DNA from: Fluviicola sp.
GTDB taxonomy: Bacteria > Bacteroidota > Bacteroidia > Flavobacteriales_D > Crocinitomicaceae
DNA length: 33,384 nt
NCBI GenBank assembly: GCA_031260455.1
Contig: JAIRJW010000025.1
Span: 1 to 33,384, forward strand
Direction: 5' to 3'
The translations under genes were made by a program, and so were the position numbers. Under the pieces are notes generated by a model, which had not been told where the DNA came from, searched no databases, and saw only the letters and a program-made list of their open reading frames with translations. Positions 17,297 to 25,421 of this stretch are shown here, piece by piece; position 1 is the stretch's first letter, and each line of letters starts with the position of its first letter.

Positions 17297-17320
17297 TTTT
17301 CCTGCTTTAAAACAGGAAAA
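17297..17320 (-). promoter_or_regulatory. Leader hairpin followed by a T tract, attenuator-like
   Basis: On the minus strand TTTTCCTG (17320-17313) and CAGGAAAA (17304-17297) form a perfect 8-bp stem with an 8-nt loop, followed by GAATTTTTTT. It lies between the candidate -7 box at 17355-17362 and the ATG at 17259, so it would be in the mRNA leader. It could be a weak attenuator or only an mRNA-stability hairpin. Confidence 0.35.
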
Positions 17321-17354
17321 ACTTACAGGATGAAAAATGTATTTTTCAGATTTA

Positions 17355-17362
17355 CAAATATA
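17355..17362 (-). promoter_or_regulatory. Candidate -7 box for the gene at 15298-17259
   Basis: TATATTTG on the minus strand fits TAnnTTTG, about 95 nt before the start codon. The region upstream is A/T-only, with no TTG at the -33 position. Confidence 0.35.
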
Positions 17363-17425
17363 AGTCCTTATTTTTTATTTTTAAAATATAAGTCTTTGAT
17401 AATAAAATATTCATCAATAAACTAT

Positions 17426-17442
17426 CCCGGGCAAGCCCCGGG
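17426..17442 (-). terminator. GC-rich hairpin downstream of the MarC gene
   Basis: Two copies of CCCGGG (17426-17431 and 17437-17442) flank a 5-nt loop. It is a striking GC island in AT-rich DNA, about 85 nt after the MarC stop on the minus strand, followed there by ATAGTTTATT. The T tract is poor, so it may instead be a short extragenic palindrome. Confidence 0.4.
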
Positions 17443-17525
17443 TACTCTTCAAGAATAAAAGTTGCAGGATTTCATCGCTTTATAATTTATAAAACTGTTA
17501 TTAAATTGAGATCGCGTACAATATC

Positions 17526-18212
17526 TCATAAAATAGTTAAATGAAAAATTTTGGATATTCCTGTTACTGCAATTTGTATCCCAATACAAACCGTAATAAA
17601 CGATACTAGCTTCATAATCACTAAAATACCTGATTCTCCTAAATGCAGAATCAATTTCTGACCTTGTATGCAGAATATGTAAATCAGTGCACACAAAACA
17701 AGAATAGCAAGAATAATAATCGCATAATTAGTAAATACGACCAGCAAACCGCCTTCTTTTTTTGAAGAATTTGCCATCAGTGTAAAAATAACGGATATGG
17801 TTCCCGGTCCAATACATATTGGAAATGATAAGGGATAAAAAATTTTACTTTTTATTTCATTCAAGCTGCTTTTCTCTGCAATAATTTGCTCAGAATCGTT
17901 TTTCATCTGAATCTTATCACTGGTATCTACAAGTCCTTCCATGCCTGTTTTGAAAATCAGCATTCCGCCAGCAAACTGAACTACGGGAGTCGCCAGTCCA
18001 AACAACTGCAATACGAAATGTCCTACAAACAGGCTGCTAATGCCAACAACCATGCAATTTCGGGTAATTCGCCAAACTATCTGTTTTCGTTCTTTCTCAT
18101 TCAGTCCCATCGTGTATCTGTTCACAATCAAACTGTCACCAATCGGATTGACTGGCGGAAACAACGCTAAAAAAGAAGCGATAAAAGTATATATCAAATC
18201 GTGTAAATGCAT
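17526..18212 (-). CDS. MarC-family integral membrane protein
   Basis: 228 residues with about six hydrophobic helices. It shows the MarC-family landmarks: FLALFPPVNPIGDSLIVNRY near the N-terminus, FAGGMLIFKTGMEGL in the middle and the second-half repeat PLSFPICIGPGTISVIFTLM. The ~30-residue loop between the halves (SDKIQMKNDSEQIIAEKSSL) is charged. MarC/UPF0056 proteins sit in the inner membrane; their transport function is unsettled, and the original link to multiple antibiotic resistance was withdrawn. The start is 12 nt after the IbrB-like stop, so it is the third gene of that operon. Why a MarC protein is tied to an IbrA/IbrB pair is not known to me. Confidence 0.88.
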   Translation of the reverse strand: MHLHDLIYTFIASFLALFPPVNPIGDSLIVNRYTMGLNEKERKQIVWRITRNCMVVGISSLFVGHFVLQLFGLATPVVQFAGGMLIFKTGMEGLVDTSDKIQMKNDSEQIIAEKSSLNEIKSKIFYPLSFPICIGPGTISVIFTLMANSSKKEGGLLVVFTNYAIIILAILVLCALIYIFCIQGQKLILHLGESGILVIMKLVSFITVCIGIQIAVTGISKIFHLTIL

Positions 18213-18224
18213 AAGTCCCTGTTC

Positions 18225-18827
18225 TTATTTAATATCCCATGACTTGGAAAATTCCATATCTTTGAATGCTTCTGCAAGCCCCGTTATCTGTCTCAACCGC
18301 AAAACCTCATCGGGGTCCATACCAAGTTCTTCTCCGATCCGCTCGTTGGACCAGTCGTTGCGTTTCAGAAAAGCCACCAATTTTGCAGACAATTCTACTT
18401 GATGAGTTCCGCGGGCCATATTATGACGCACAGTAGATGCTACGCGATCTTCCACCTTTTTATTTAATTGTGATACCGGCAAATAACCATTCAGTTGCTC
18501 CCGGATTTGCGGAACTTTTTTACACACAAGAGTTCTGTGAAAACCGTCTACCACTACCCATTGATTTTCTTTTTGCTTTGCTACAACAACAGGCATAGTT
18601 AAACCATCTTTCAGAATAGACAATTCAAGTAACTTCATTTCCGGTGGAGCAACTTTGTTAGGGTTGTAATCGTTTCCTTCCACACAACTCATGGGAACTA
18701 ACTGAACGTTCAGTACCGGATATTCAACACCAATAAAAGCGTATAACTGACTGATAATTTCATTATAGATTATTACTTTTTCATCAAAAGGCTTTTCAGC
18801 ATGCTGGTTCAGTATTTCTTCAATCAT
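18225..18827 (-). CDS. IbrB-like ParB/sulfiredoxin-fold protein
   Basis: 200 residues. The ParB/Srx-fold domain covers ~40-140: VQLVPMSCVEGNDYNPNKVA, ELSILKDGLTMPVVVAKQKE and the signature WVVVDGFHRTLVCK, where D-G-x-H-R is the nucleotide-binding motif of this superfamily. A helix-turn-helix-like segment follows at ~150-190 (WSNERIGEELGMDPDEVLRL). This matches IbrB, the partner of IbrA in the Escherichia coli immunoglobulin-binding regulator pair, rather than a chromosome-partitioning ParB: there is no ParA gene or parS-like array here. Its start overlaps the IbrA-like stop by 8 nt, implying translational coupling. Likely roles are DNA binding or nucleotide hydrolysis; neither is shown. Confidence 0.82.
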   Translation of the reverse strand: MIEEILNQHAEKPFDEKVIIYNEIISQLYAFIGVEYPVLNVQLVPMSCVEGNDYNPNKVAPPEMKLLELSILKDGLTMPVVVAKQKENQWVVVDGFHRTLVCKKVPQIREQLNGYLPVSQLNKKVEDRVASTVRHNMARGTHQVELSAKLVAFLKRNDWSNERIGEELGMDPDEVLRLRQITGLAEAFKDMEFSKSWDIK

Positions 18828-20028
18828 TTTGTTGTAGTTTTAAAAAAAAGTTCAATTGCCGTTCCATTTCACCTTTAGTTTGTGAAAATGACAATCCTTT
18901 GCACCAATAATCATTTTTTAAAAGGACTTTGCAAATACGTCGCCATGAAGGTGCTTTACGCTGAGCTTCAAGCTTTACATCCGAAGTTTCCGGAATCCCA
19001 TCCGGAAATCCATTCTTTTTCCAATACTCCATAAACTTATTTATCTTTTTAACATAATGATTCTTTAAATAAGAAGGCATAGTATCGAGTAAAAATCTGC
19101 TATAGCTTTCATAAGTGTGTCCACTCGGAAGATGCATTCTGAAATTTCCAAATACCGTTCGATTGTTTATGGAATACCGGTTACCAAAATTAGCTCCCTC
19201 TACACGATTTACAACTTTTACCCATGTTTCAGGCTCCAATATTTTAAAGAGGTATAAACCTTTTCTCTGATCATTCCCATACGGCTGACACAAACGCATC
19301 TGGTAAATCGAAACCCCTGCCAAAAACATCAAATCATATATCTTATTGTAGTCGTACTGATATTTCCCGTTAACAATCCAGATATCTTTGGTACTCCAGT
19401 CATATAGCGGGTAAAAATTATAGAGCCTTGTTGTAACACCTGTACTCCATTGTTTATTTTTATAGCGAACTTTCCTGGTATTCGCAATAGTAAGATACCG
19501 ATTAAAACTTTCTTCGGAACGGATCCCTATAAGACAAGCTGATTCTACTCCGTCTGAAAACCATCTTCCAAACTCCAGAACAAACTCCTCAAACTCCATT
19601 CCTTTCTTGAAAAATGGGAAATAAGACACGTCACTTATTACAGATGGATGGTTGGGAAGCTCCCTAACCCAAGCGTTTTTCTTTTCCGGATCCCAACATA
19701 TCCAATGGGGTTGAAACTGGCTGACAGAATTACTAAGGTGAATTGGTAAACAAACCCAATAGGCATTGACTTCAGGGCGTGATACCATCCTATAAATGTA
19801 ATCAATAGTATGCTGGTACTGTGCTTCCAAATCTACTATGAGCACATCTATCGGTAACTTATTGTTCTTTCTGGCCACCTCAATAGCCATGTTCAGCATC
19901 ACACCACTATCTTTCCCTCCGCTGAATGAAACATATACTTTTTCCATGTTAGCAAAAACAAACTCCAATCGCTCAATAGTGGCCTCATATACTGATTTAG
20001 TGTTGATTTTTTTAGTTAAAATTTTCAT
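18820..20028 (-). CDS. IbrA-like PP-loop ATPase (PAPS-reductase fold, DUF3440 type)
   Basis: 402 residues. The PP-loop SGGKDSG is at ~36-42 in EKVYVSFSGGKDSGVMLNMA, followed by a second strand, IDVLIVDLEAQYQHTIDYI. This is the N-type ATP-pyrophosphatase fold of the PAPS-reductase superfamily. The long C-terminal part, with SACLIGIRSEESFNRYLTI, YPLYDWSTKDIWIVN and MRLCQPYGNDQRKGLYLF, resembles the IbrA/DUF3440 group. The ECGxH catalytic motif of true PAPS reductases is not visible, so sulfonucleotide reduction is unlikely; ATP-dependent transfer or nucleotide modification is more plausible, as in the DndC relatives. It heads an operon with the IbrB-like and MarC genes. In E. coli the pair activates surface-protein genes, but the mechanism is unclear to me. 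Confidence 0.83.
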   Translation of the reverse strand: MKILTKKINTKSVYEATIERLEFVFANMEKVYVSFSGGKDSGVMLNMAIEVARKNNKLPIDVLIVDLEAQYQHTIDYIYRMVSRPEVNAYWVCLPIHLSNSVSQFQPHWICWDPEKKNAWVRELPNHPSVISDVSYFPFFKKGMEFEEFVLEFGRWFSDGVESACLIGIRSEESFNRYLTIANTRKVRYKNKQWSTGVTTRLYNFYPLYDWSTKDIWIVNGKYQYDYNKIYDLMFLAGVSIYQMRLCQPYGNDQRKGLYLFKILEPETWVKVVNRVEGANFGNRYSINNRTVFGNFRMHLPSGHTYESYSRFLLDTMPSYLKNHYVKKINKFMEYWKKNGFPDGIPETSDVKLEAQRKAPSWRRICKVLLKNDYWCKGLSFSQTKGEMERQLNFFLKLQQND

Positions 20029-20163
20029 TATTTCAATTTAACATTTATAATTTTTTTACTTTGCATAAAGGGTATTTCCGTCTCTGCAAAATTTTCCGAA
20101 CCTGATCCAGCAATCTTTCAAACTGTCTCTTTTCGAATGTTTTTCAGTCGATCATCAGCTTTT
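20029..20163. other. Spacer with possible remnants of a decayed reading frame
   Basis: On the minus strand, downstream of the small ORF at 20164-20289, short coding-like fragments (for example DDRLKNIRKETV, and RQFERLLDQVRKIL in another frame) are broken by stops. They may be the residue of a lost gene, or chance. Confidence 0.3.
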
Positions 20164-20289
20164 TCATTGTAATTTCACTCTCTCTTCTTTTATCTTTCCT
20201 GCCCGATGGGAAAACAGCAGGATTTTTCGTTTCCTTTGTTTCATATCCACCAAAAATTCCCACCATTCTTTTCCCATTTTTTTATTCAT
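20164..20289 (-). CDS. Possible 41-residue basic protein overlapping the SulP stop
   Basis: An ATG overlaps the SulP stop codon (ATGA, 20286-20289) and opens 41 codons beginning MNKKMGKEWWEFLVDMKQRK. The product is Trp- and Lys/Arg-rich, with no signal peptide or helix long enough to span a membrane. The ATGA junction is the usual geometry of translational coupling, which is the only support. It could equally be a chance frame in the 3' trailer. I do not recognise it. Confidence 0.35.
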   Translation of the reverse strand: MNKKMGKEWWEFLVDMKQRKRKILLFSHRAGKIKEERVKLQ

Positions 20290-21956
20290 TTTTCATCACT
20301 TATATTTCTTTCACTCTGATTCTGATGCAACAGCGATTCTGTCCCTACGGCATCATCTACGCTTAAACGACTGAGGTGAATATATTTTTCCGCTTCCGGA
20401 GGGGAAATCAATTGCAAAGAGGCATACACCGTATCTTTGAGTCGGGCAAGCGTCAGTTGTTTTTTTTGCTGCATAATAAATTGAAAAAAATCGGCAAAAC
20501 ACTCCATGGTTGAACTATCTATATCCGGCGACTCTTCTAAACTGATGACTACATGATGTACATTTTCTTTATTGTCCATCATATTTTTGCGTACCTGAGT
20601 GAGTATTTTATCGCAGTTAGCAAAGAAAAGTGCCTGTTCAGGGCGCAGTATCATAAAATTTTCCACTTGTTCAACATTGCTGTCAGACTTCAGTTGTACA
20701 AAATTATGGCTCTGCCCCAGCCTGCCGAGGATGGATATATTTGTTTCGCTCAGGCGTTTCAGCAAAATAATCAAGCTGATTCCCACAGCAACAAGCAAGC
20801 CGTCTGCAATGCCGATTAACAATACAACACCCGCCGAAAAAACAATCAAAAACCGGTCTTTCTTCCAGAAAAAATAGGGTTTGAAAACTTTTAAAGTCAG
20901 TACATGGCTTACGGAATGTATTACAATGGCAAGCAGTACGGGTTCGGGCGTTTGCGCAATCAGGGGAAGAAAAACCAGCACAATTATCAAGATCACCACT
21001 ACCGAAAATAAACCTGCCATTCGTGTTTTAGCTCCGGAAGCTTCGTTTGCCACAGAGCCGGAATAGCCTGCTCCTACTGGCATTCCACCGAATAAACCCG
21101 ATAAGATGTTTGAAATACCCAATGCCGTTAAATCCCAGTCGGGCGATGTGGTATCGTTATGTTTTAATGCCAGACTACGGATTGAACCAAATGATTCGGA
21201 GTATAAAACCAAGACTACGGCTAAACTTGTTTCAAACAAATACCCCCAGTCATCAGGGATAAACTGGTGCATGAACGGCATCGTTAAATGTAACGGAATG
21301 GCTCCTATAGCGGCAACATGGTATTGTGATAAATCTATGAAATGACTGAACAGAATGCCCAACGCTATAACCAACAATCCACCCGGAACATATTTTATCT
21401 TTGAGCAAACAAACAACAAAAACAAAGCAGCCATACCGACACCCAATCCCACCCAATTCCAGATTTTTATATAGCTGAAAACAACATATAATCCATAAAA
21501 AATATTTTGTCCCGAAACAGGAACATCTACCATTGAGGCAAGTGGTTTTACCACAATTATAATGGACAATCCGAAAGTAAATCCGCGCAGTACGGGCTTT
21601 GCAATAAAATCTGTAATGCTGCCTAACTTTGCGGCGGCGGCTATCAAAAACAACACGCCAGACATAAACACAACAGCCAATACCATAATGGAAGCCGATA
21701 CCCCATGATTTGCAACAGAAATACCAGCAACCGATAAAACGAGTGCCGCCGACGATGTGGGTGATACAATGGCATACGGACTTGAACCTAATAATCCGTA
21801 GCACAACATGCCCACAAGCAACCCAATGATACCCGCTTGTGGCGGCAAGCCAGCAATACCAGCATAAGCGACTGCCTGTGGCAAAACCAATCCTGCAATG
21901 GAAAGTCCAGCAACAATATCGGCGGTATTTATCTTTTTTTCCTTACTCGTAAACAT
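20286..21956 (-). CDS. SulP-family anion transporter with C-terminal STAS-like domain
   Basis: 556 residues. The N-terminal ~400 residues are membrane helices with the SulP opening IVAGLSIAGLVLPQAVAYAG, then IAGLPPQAGIIGLLVG and SSPYAIVSPTSSAALVLSV. The central DLTALGISNILSGLFGGMPV and GAGYSGSVANEASGAKTRMA match the conserved substrate-site region of the family. Residues ~420-530 form a STAS-like domain (FMILRPEQALFFANCDKILT, VVISLEESPDIDSSTMECF). SulP proteins carry sulfate, bicarbonate or other anions by H+ or Na+ symport or exchange; the substrate is not readable here. The gene starts 17 nt after the P-type ATPase stop, so the two are almost certainly co-expressed: a proton pump could supply the gradient for the anion transporter. 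Confidence 0.92.
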   Translation of the reverse strand: MFTSKEKKINTADIVAGLSIAGLVLPQAVAYAGIAGLPPQAGIIGLLVGMLCYGLLGSSPYAIVSPTSSAALVLSVAGISVANHGVSASIMVLAVVFMSGVLFLIAAAAKLGSITDFIAKPVLRGFTFGLSIIIVVKPLASMVDVPVSGQNIFYGLYVVFSYIKIWNWVGLGVGMAALFLLFVCSKIKYVPGGLLVIALGILFSHFIDLSQYHVAAIGAIPLHLTMPFMHQFIPDDWGYLFETSLAVVLVLYSESFGSIRSLALKHNDTTSPDWDLTALGISNILSGLFGGMPVGAGYSGSVANEASGAKTRMAGLFSVVVILIIVLVFLPLIAQTPEPVLLAIVIHSVSHVLTLKVFKPYFFWKKDRFLIVFSAGVVLLIGIADGLLVAVGISLIILLKRLSETNISILGRLGQSHNFVQLKSDSNVEQVENFMILRPEQALFFANCDKILTQVRKNMMDNKENVHHVVISLEESPDIDSSTMECFADFFQFIMQQKKQLTLARLKDTVYASLQLISPPEAEKYIHLSRLSVDDAVGTESLLHQNQSERNISDEK

Positions 21957-21973
21957 GGCTAGTATACTATTAA

Positions 21974-24595
21974 TTACACTTCTTTATCTCGTGCTAATAC
22001 TCTAAATGTTCTCACTTTCAAAAAGTCGTTTATAAAAAACCACATAAGTGAATATCCCCAAATATAAAGGGCATACTTCCAGCCGATGGCGGTCATGAAA
22101 AAGCCTTGTGCGGCAACAATAGTGGCAATGATCTGCGTAAGAAATGTGGGTATAAAAAGTTTAAGTGAGGGGTATGGTTTTTGCCAGAAATGTTTATCGC
22201 CAGTACGCGTGGTATAGAGTGTCGAATGCCCGGCTACACTGAGTTTCAGAAATATCATTGTCTGAATAAACGCATTTTGGGTATCGCCGTCGGGAAAAGT
22301 AATGTGCAAATAATTTTCTTGCAATAAATAAAACAATAAAAACGAGGCTATAACGCCTGCTACACCGAGCACTGATGAAACAACCGTCACTTCCTTCATA
22401 TTCCAGCGTACCGGTGTATTGCTCACTTTGGCATTGTCATAAGCAATCATCATGATCGGAATATCGTTTAGCAGAGCTAATAGAATAATCATGACCGCCG
22501 TTACGGGATAAAAGTTGAATACCAGAATGGAAAGCGACATAAATAATATGACACGAATTGTTTCCGAAATCCGGAAAGTAGCATAGCTTTTCATTCGCTC
22601 AAACACTAATCTTGCTTCCTGAATGGCATTTACGATAACCGATAATCCGGGCAAAACCAACACCACATCCGCCGCCGCTCTTGCCGCATCGGTGGCTCCT
22701 TCTACAGCGATACCTGCATCTGCTTTTTTCAATGCAGGCGCATCGTTTACGCCATCACCCGTCATTCCGACTATGTGATCTGCTTTTTGTAAAGTATCAA
22801 TAATCAGGTATTTATCTTCGGGAAGCACCTGAGAAAAACCGTCAGTCTGTTCTATTATTTCCAGAATTTCTGACTCGTGTTTGCGAATATGTCCCGATAA
22901 AAGATTTGCTCCCGTAATTTCTTTTTTTACACTTATGAGCAAATCTTCTTTCAGCGTTCTGATTTCAGTATCAGTAGCCGCAGGAGAGAGTTTTTTATAC
23001 AATGCTTCACCGATAATTTCCGCCAGAATAGAAAATTCTTTTACCGTTCCGTCGCTACGCAACCCGGTAGCATCCATAACATTGGAGCCGATTTCCAATG
23101 AGGTCGCAATTTCTTTGGCAATAGCCTGATTATCTCCGGTAATCATTTTTATCTGAACGCCCAGTTTTTTAGCCTCTGCAATGGTACTTTTGGAATCTTC
23201 GCGTGGAGGGTCTTGCATCGGGATAAGCCCCACAAATGAAAAACCTGTCGTCTCACTTGTTTTTACGGCAACGGCTAGTGTTCTGAAACCCCGTACGGCA
23301 AAGGATTCTACATCATTTGAAATTTTATTTTTCAGAGAAATATCGCTGCACAACTGATTAATAACCTGTGGTGCGCCTTTAATAATTGTAAATTCCTCTC
23401 CATTTTGAGCTATTGTAACCTGTGTTTTTTTACTTATCGGGTCAAAAGGAATAAAATTTTTAGAAGTATAAGTTACTAATTTTTCGTCTAATTTTTTCTT
23501 TTTGATTTCCTCAAACAAAGGGATTTCAATCGGATCGTTGTTCTCTTTACGACTTGCCAGCACGGCATATAAAAACAAATCGTCTTCCGAAAACTGATTG
23601 TAGAGCAGAGGCTTCGTTACGCTCATTTTATTTTGTGTAAGCGTTCCTGTTTTATCGCTGCAAAGAACATCCACACCTGCCAGTTCTTCAATGGCAGCAA
23701 GGCGGCTCACGATTGCCTGTTTTTTGGCAAGGTTCATAGCACCTATTGCCATTGTTACGGAAAGCACAGCAGGCAATGCCACAGGAATGGAAGCCACTAC
23801 TAACACTAAAATAAACCGCAATACTTCCAACATAGGGTCGTGCCGGAACAGCGAAACAATAACGAGTATAACTGCCATACAAATAGTGAGCAAAATCAGC
23901 CCGTTACCAATTTTCAAAACGGCTTTCTGAAAATGACTTTTTTCTGTTTGTGTAGCCTGAATAACCAATGCCGCACTTTTTCCGAAAAAAGTATTCATGG
24001 CGGTAGCTGTTACTACTGCCTCCATTTCTCCCATTTTAGCAATGGAGTTATCATAGATAATGTCACCTGTTTTTTTATCTATCGGAAGCGATTCACCTGT
24101 CAGTGCCGATTGGTCAACCTGCAGGTATGCCCCACTTACGGCAACGGCATCTGCTGGCACAATATCGCCTATTTTTATCTTGATAATATCACCGGGAACT
24201 AACTGATTCGCGTCTATTTGTTGATACGTTCCGTCTCTTTTTACCACTGCTTTTTTAGCCAGTCTGCCCTTCAGAGTTTTTAAAGCATTGAGCGCCTTTG
24301 CTTCCTGAAAAAAATCAACGCCCACATTTACGAAAAGCAATACGGTGATAATCGTAAAGTCATCCCACTTGCCTGCAATAGCGGAAAGCAACGCTGCAAT
24401 TTCTATCATCCAGGGAATGGGAGCCCAGAAACGTTTAAAGATTCGCTTCCTTACGCTTTCTTCTTTTTCAGGGATTTCATTTAGCCCGTATCTGGAAAGT
24501 CTTGCAGCAGCTTCTGTTGCACTTAATCCAAAATCAAAGTTCGTAGCTTGCCCCGTCAAAATTTCCTCAATACCAGTATCTTTTTTACTTTCCAT
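21974..24595 (-). CDS. Plasma-membrane proton-pumping P-type ATPase (P3A family)
   Basis: 873 residues. The actuator domain has the TGES motif (DQSALTGESLPIDKKTGD). Helix 4 has VASIPVALPAVL; the phosphorylation site is D314 in CSDKTGTLTQNKMSV. The nucleotide and hinge motifs are IKGAPQVINQLC, MTGDNQAIAKEIA and MTGDGVNDAPALKKADAGIA. The helix 6 region reads ILLALLNDIPIMMIAYDNAK, where the LND aspartate corresponds to the proton-carrying Asp of fungal and plant H+-ATPases. No heavy-metal CPC motif or N-terminal metal-binding domain is present. It should pump H+ out of the cytoplasm using ATP. There is no long autoinhibitory C-terminal tail, so regulation is probably transcriptional. It is upstream of, and coupled to, the SulP gene. 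Confidence 0.93.
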   Translation of the reverse strand: MESKKDTGIEEILTGQATNFDFGLSATEAAARLSRYGLNEIPEKEESVRKRIFKRFWAPIPWMIEIAALLSAIAGKWDDFTIITVLLFVNVGVDFFQEAKALNALKTLKGRLAKKAVVKRDGTYQQIDANQLVPGDIIKIKIGDIVPADAVAVSGAYLQVDQSALTGESLPIDKKTGDIIYDNSIAKMGEMEAVVTATAMNTFFGKSAALVIQATQTEKSHFQKAVLKIGNGLILLTICMAVILVIVSLFRHDPMLEVLRFILVLVVASIPVALPAVLSVTMAIGAMNLAKKQAIVSRLAAIEELAGVDVLCSDKTGTLTQNKMSVTKPLLYNQFSEDDLFLYAVLASRKENNDPIEIPLFEEIKKKKLDEKLVTYTSKNFIPFDPISKKTQVTIAQNGEEFTIIKGAPQVINQLCSDISLKNKISNDVESFAVRGFRTLAVAVKTSETTGFSFVGLIPMQDPPREDSKSTIAEAKKLGVQIKMITGDNQAIAKEIATSLEIGSNVMDATGLRSDGTVKEFSILAEIIGEALYKKLSPAATDTEIRTLKEDLLISVKKEITGANLLSGHIRKHESEILEIIEQTDGFSQVLPEDKYLIIDTLQKADHIVGMTGDGVNDAPALKKADAGIAVEGATDAARAAADVVLVLPGLSVIVNAIQEARLVFERMKSYATFRISETIRVILFMSLSILVFNFYPVTAVMIILLALLNDIPIMMIAYDNAKVSNTPVRWNMKEVTVVSSVLGVAGVIASFLLFYLLQENYLHITFPDGDTQNAFIQTMIFLKLSVAGHSTLYTTRTGDKHFWQKPYPSLKLFIPTFLTQIIATIVAAQGFFMTAIGWKYALYIWGYSLMWFFINDFLKVRTFRVLARDKEV

Positions 24596-24947
24596 ATAAT
24601 TCAGATTTTTTTAAGCAGGATTAAAGAATCAAAATGTATGCTTCTCTATGTAAATTACAAGTGGTTCATACCAGATAAAAAGAAGCCAGACACAGACTGG
24701 AAATTTAAAGGTTAACAGGTTACAAATATTTTAAATCAATTTAACTGATTTAATATCAATTATTTGACAATCAAATTATCTTCAGTTGTTACGTCAGTCA
24801 ATTTTCCTGCTCCTCCTGCCAGAGGAATTTCCATTGATTGATTTTCTTATATGCAACTATAATTGAATCGCCTCACATAACTTATCGGTGAAAATGACTG
24901 TTTATTTCTCACTCACCTAACTTGTAATAATTAAAATCCAAGTCTTA
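24596..24947. other. Intergenic region, leader of the ATPase/SulP operon
   Basis: About 350 nt with no credible gene; the longest minus-strand frame with an ATG (near 24830) is about 24 codons. I find no TAnnTTTG box on the minus strand, so the ATPase promoter is not identified. Confidence 0.5.
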
Positions 24948-25343
24948 TTATTGGGAGCTATCACCATTAACCCAGTAAAAAGCTTCATCCAATTCTTCCG
25001 GTTTGAAATTTTTTTCCTCGATATTTTTATTCGCCAAATGAAGAATATCGACTTTCAGTGATGCCACTTTTTTCAAGGTTTCAGATTCAGCAACTACTGC
25101 TACGCGACCGAATTTACTGACATATCTGAATCCCCAAATCACCTCATCCGCCAAAGCTTTCAGGGAAGTATGCGTAAGTATGCTCATATCCTTTATTTTA
25201 AGGAGAACATTTACTGTATGGAAACCTTCATCCAGTTTCTGTTCAAAAAATTTCTGCCATAACTTCACATCGGTATCAGTGATACTCTCATCAAACTCAA
25301 CAGCTATTGTGTTGGTTTCAAATATTTTAATTTGCTCTATCAT
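24948..25343 (-). CDS. SpoIIAA/STAS-like (STAS/SEC14-type) protein
   Basis: 131 residues from the ATG at 25343; an in-frame TTG at 25352 would add three. The pattern IKIFETNTIAVEFDESITDT, then HTVNVLLKIKDMSILTHTSL, then a helix and FGRVAVVAESETLKKVASL, fits the single-domain SpoIIAA-like family related to STAS and CRAL-TRIO folds. It has no signal peptide or membrane helix, so it is cytoplasmic. It is not an obvious anti-anti-sigma factor: the phosphorylatable Ser motif (DSS) of SpoIIAA is not clear. It follows the PPK2 gene by 78 nt in the same direction. In context it might modulate the nearby SulP transporter or ATPase; that is inference. Confidence 0.75.
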   Translation of the reverse strand: MIEQIKIFETNTIAVEFDESITDTDVKLWQKFFEQKLDEGFHTVNVLLKIKDMSILTHTSLKALADEVIWGFRYVSKFGRVAVVAESETLKKVASLKVDILHLANKNIEEKNFKPEELDEAFYWVNGDSSQ

Positions 25344-25421
25344 ATAATACAAGAATTTTCCGGGTATTTAATTTATTATTCAATAATCTGCTTACTGTCT
25401 GATTCCAAAAATTTTCCACAC

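Noticed and set aside
18225..18827. Plasmid or chromosome partitioning ParB
   Set aside because: The ParB/Srx fold is present, but there is no ParA gene or parS-like repeat, and the IbrA-like partner overlaps it, so IbrB-like is the better reading.
18820..20028. Assimilatory PAPS reductase (CysH)
   Set aside because: The PP-loop fits, but the ECGxH motif is absent, the protein is much longer and no sulfate-assimilation genes are adjacent.
21253..21804. Minus-strand ORF of 183 codons in another frame of the SulP gene
   Set aside because: Overlaps conserved SulP helices out of frame; its Cys/Tyr/Arg-rich composition is typical of a shadow frame.
24760..24835. 24-codon minus-strand ORF (MEIPLAGGAGKL...)
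   Set aside because: Too short, preceded closely by a stop and not coupled to a neighbouring gene.
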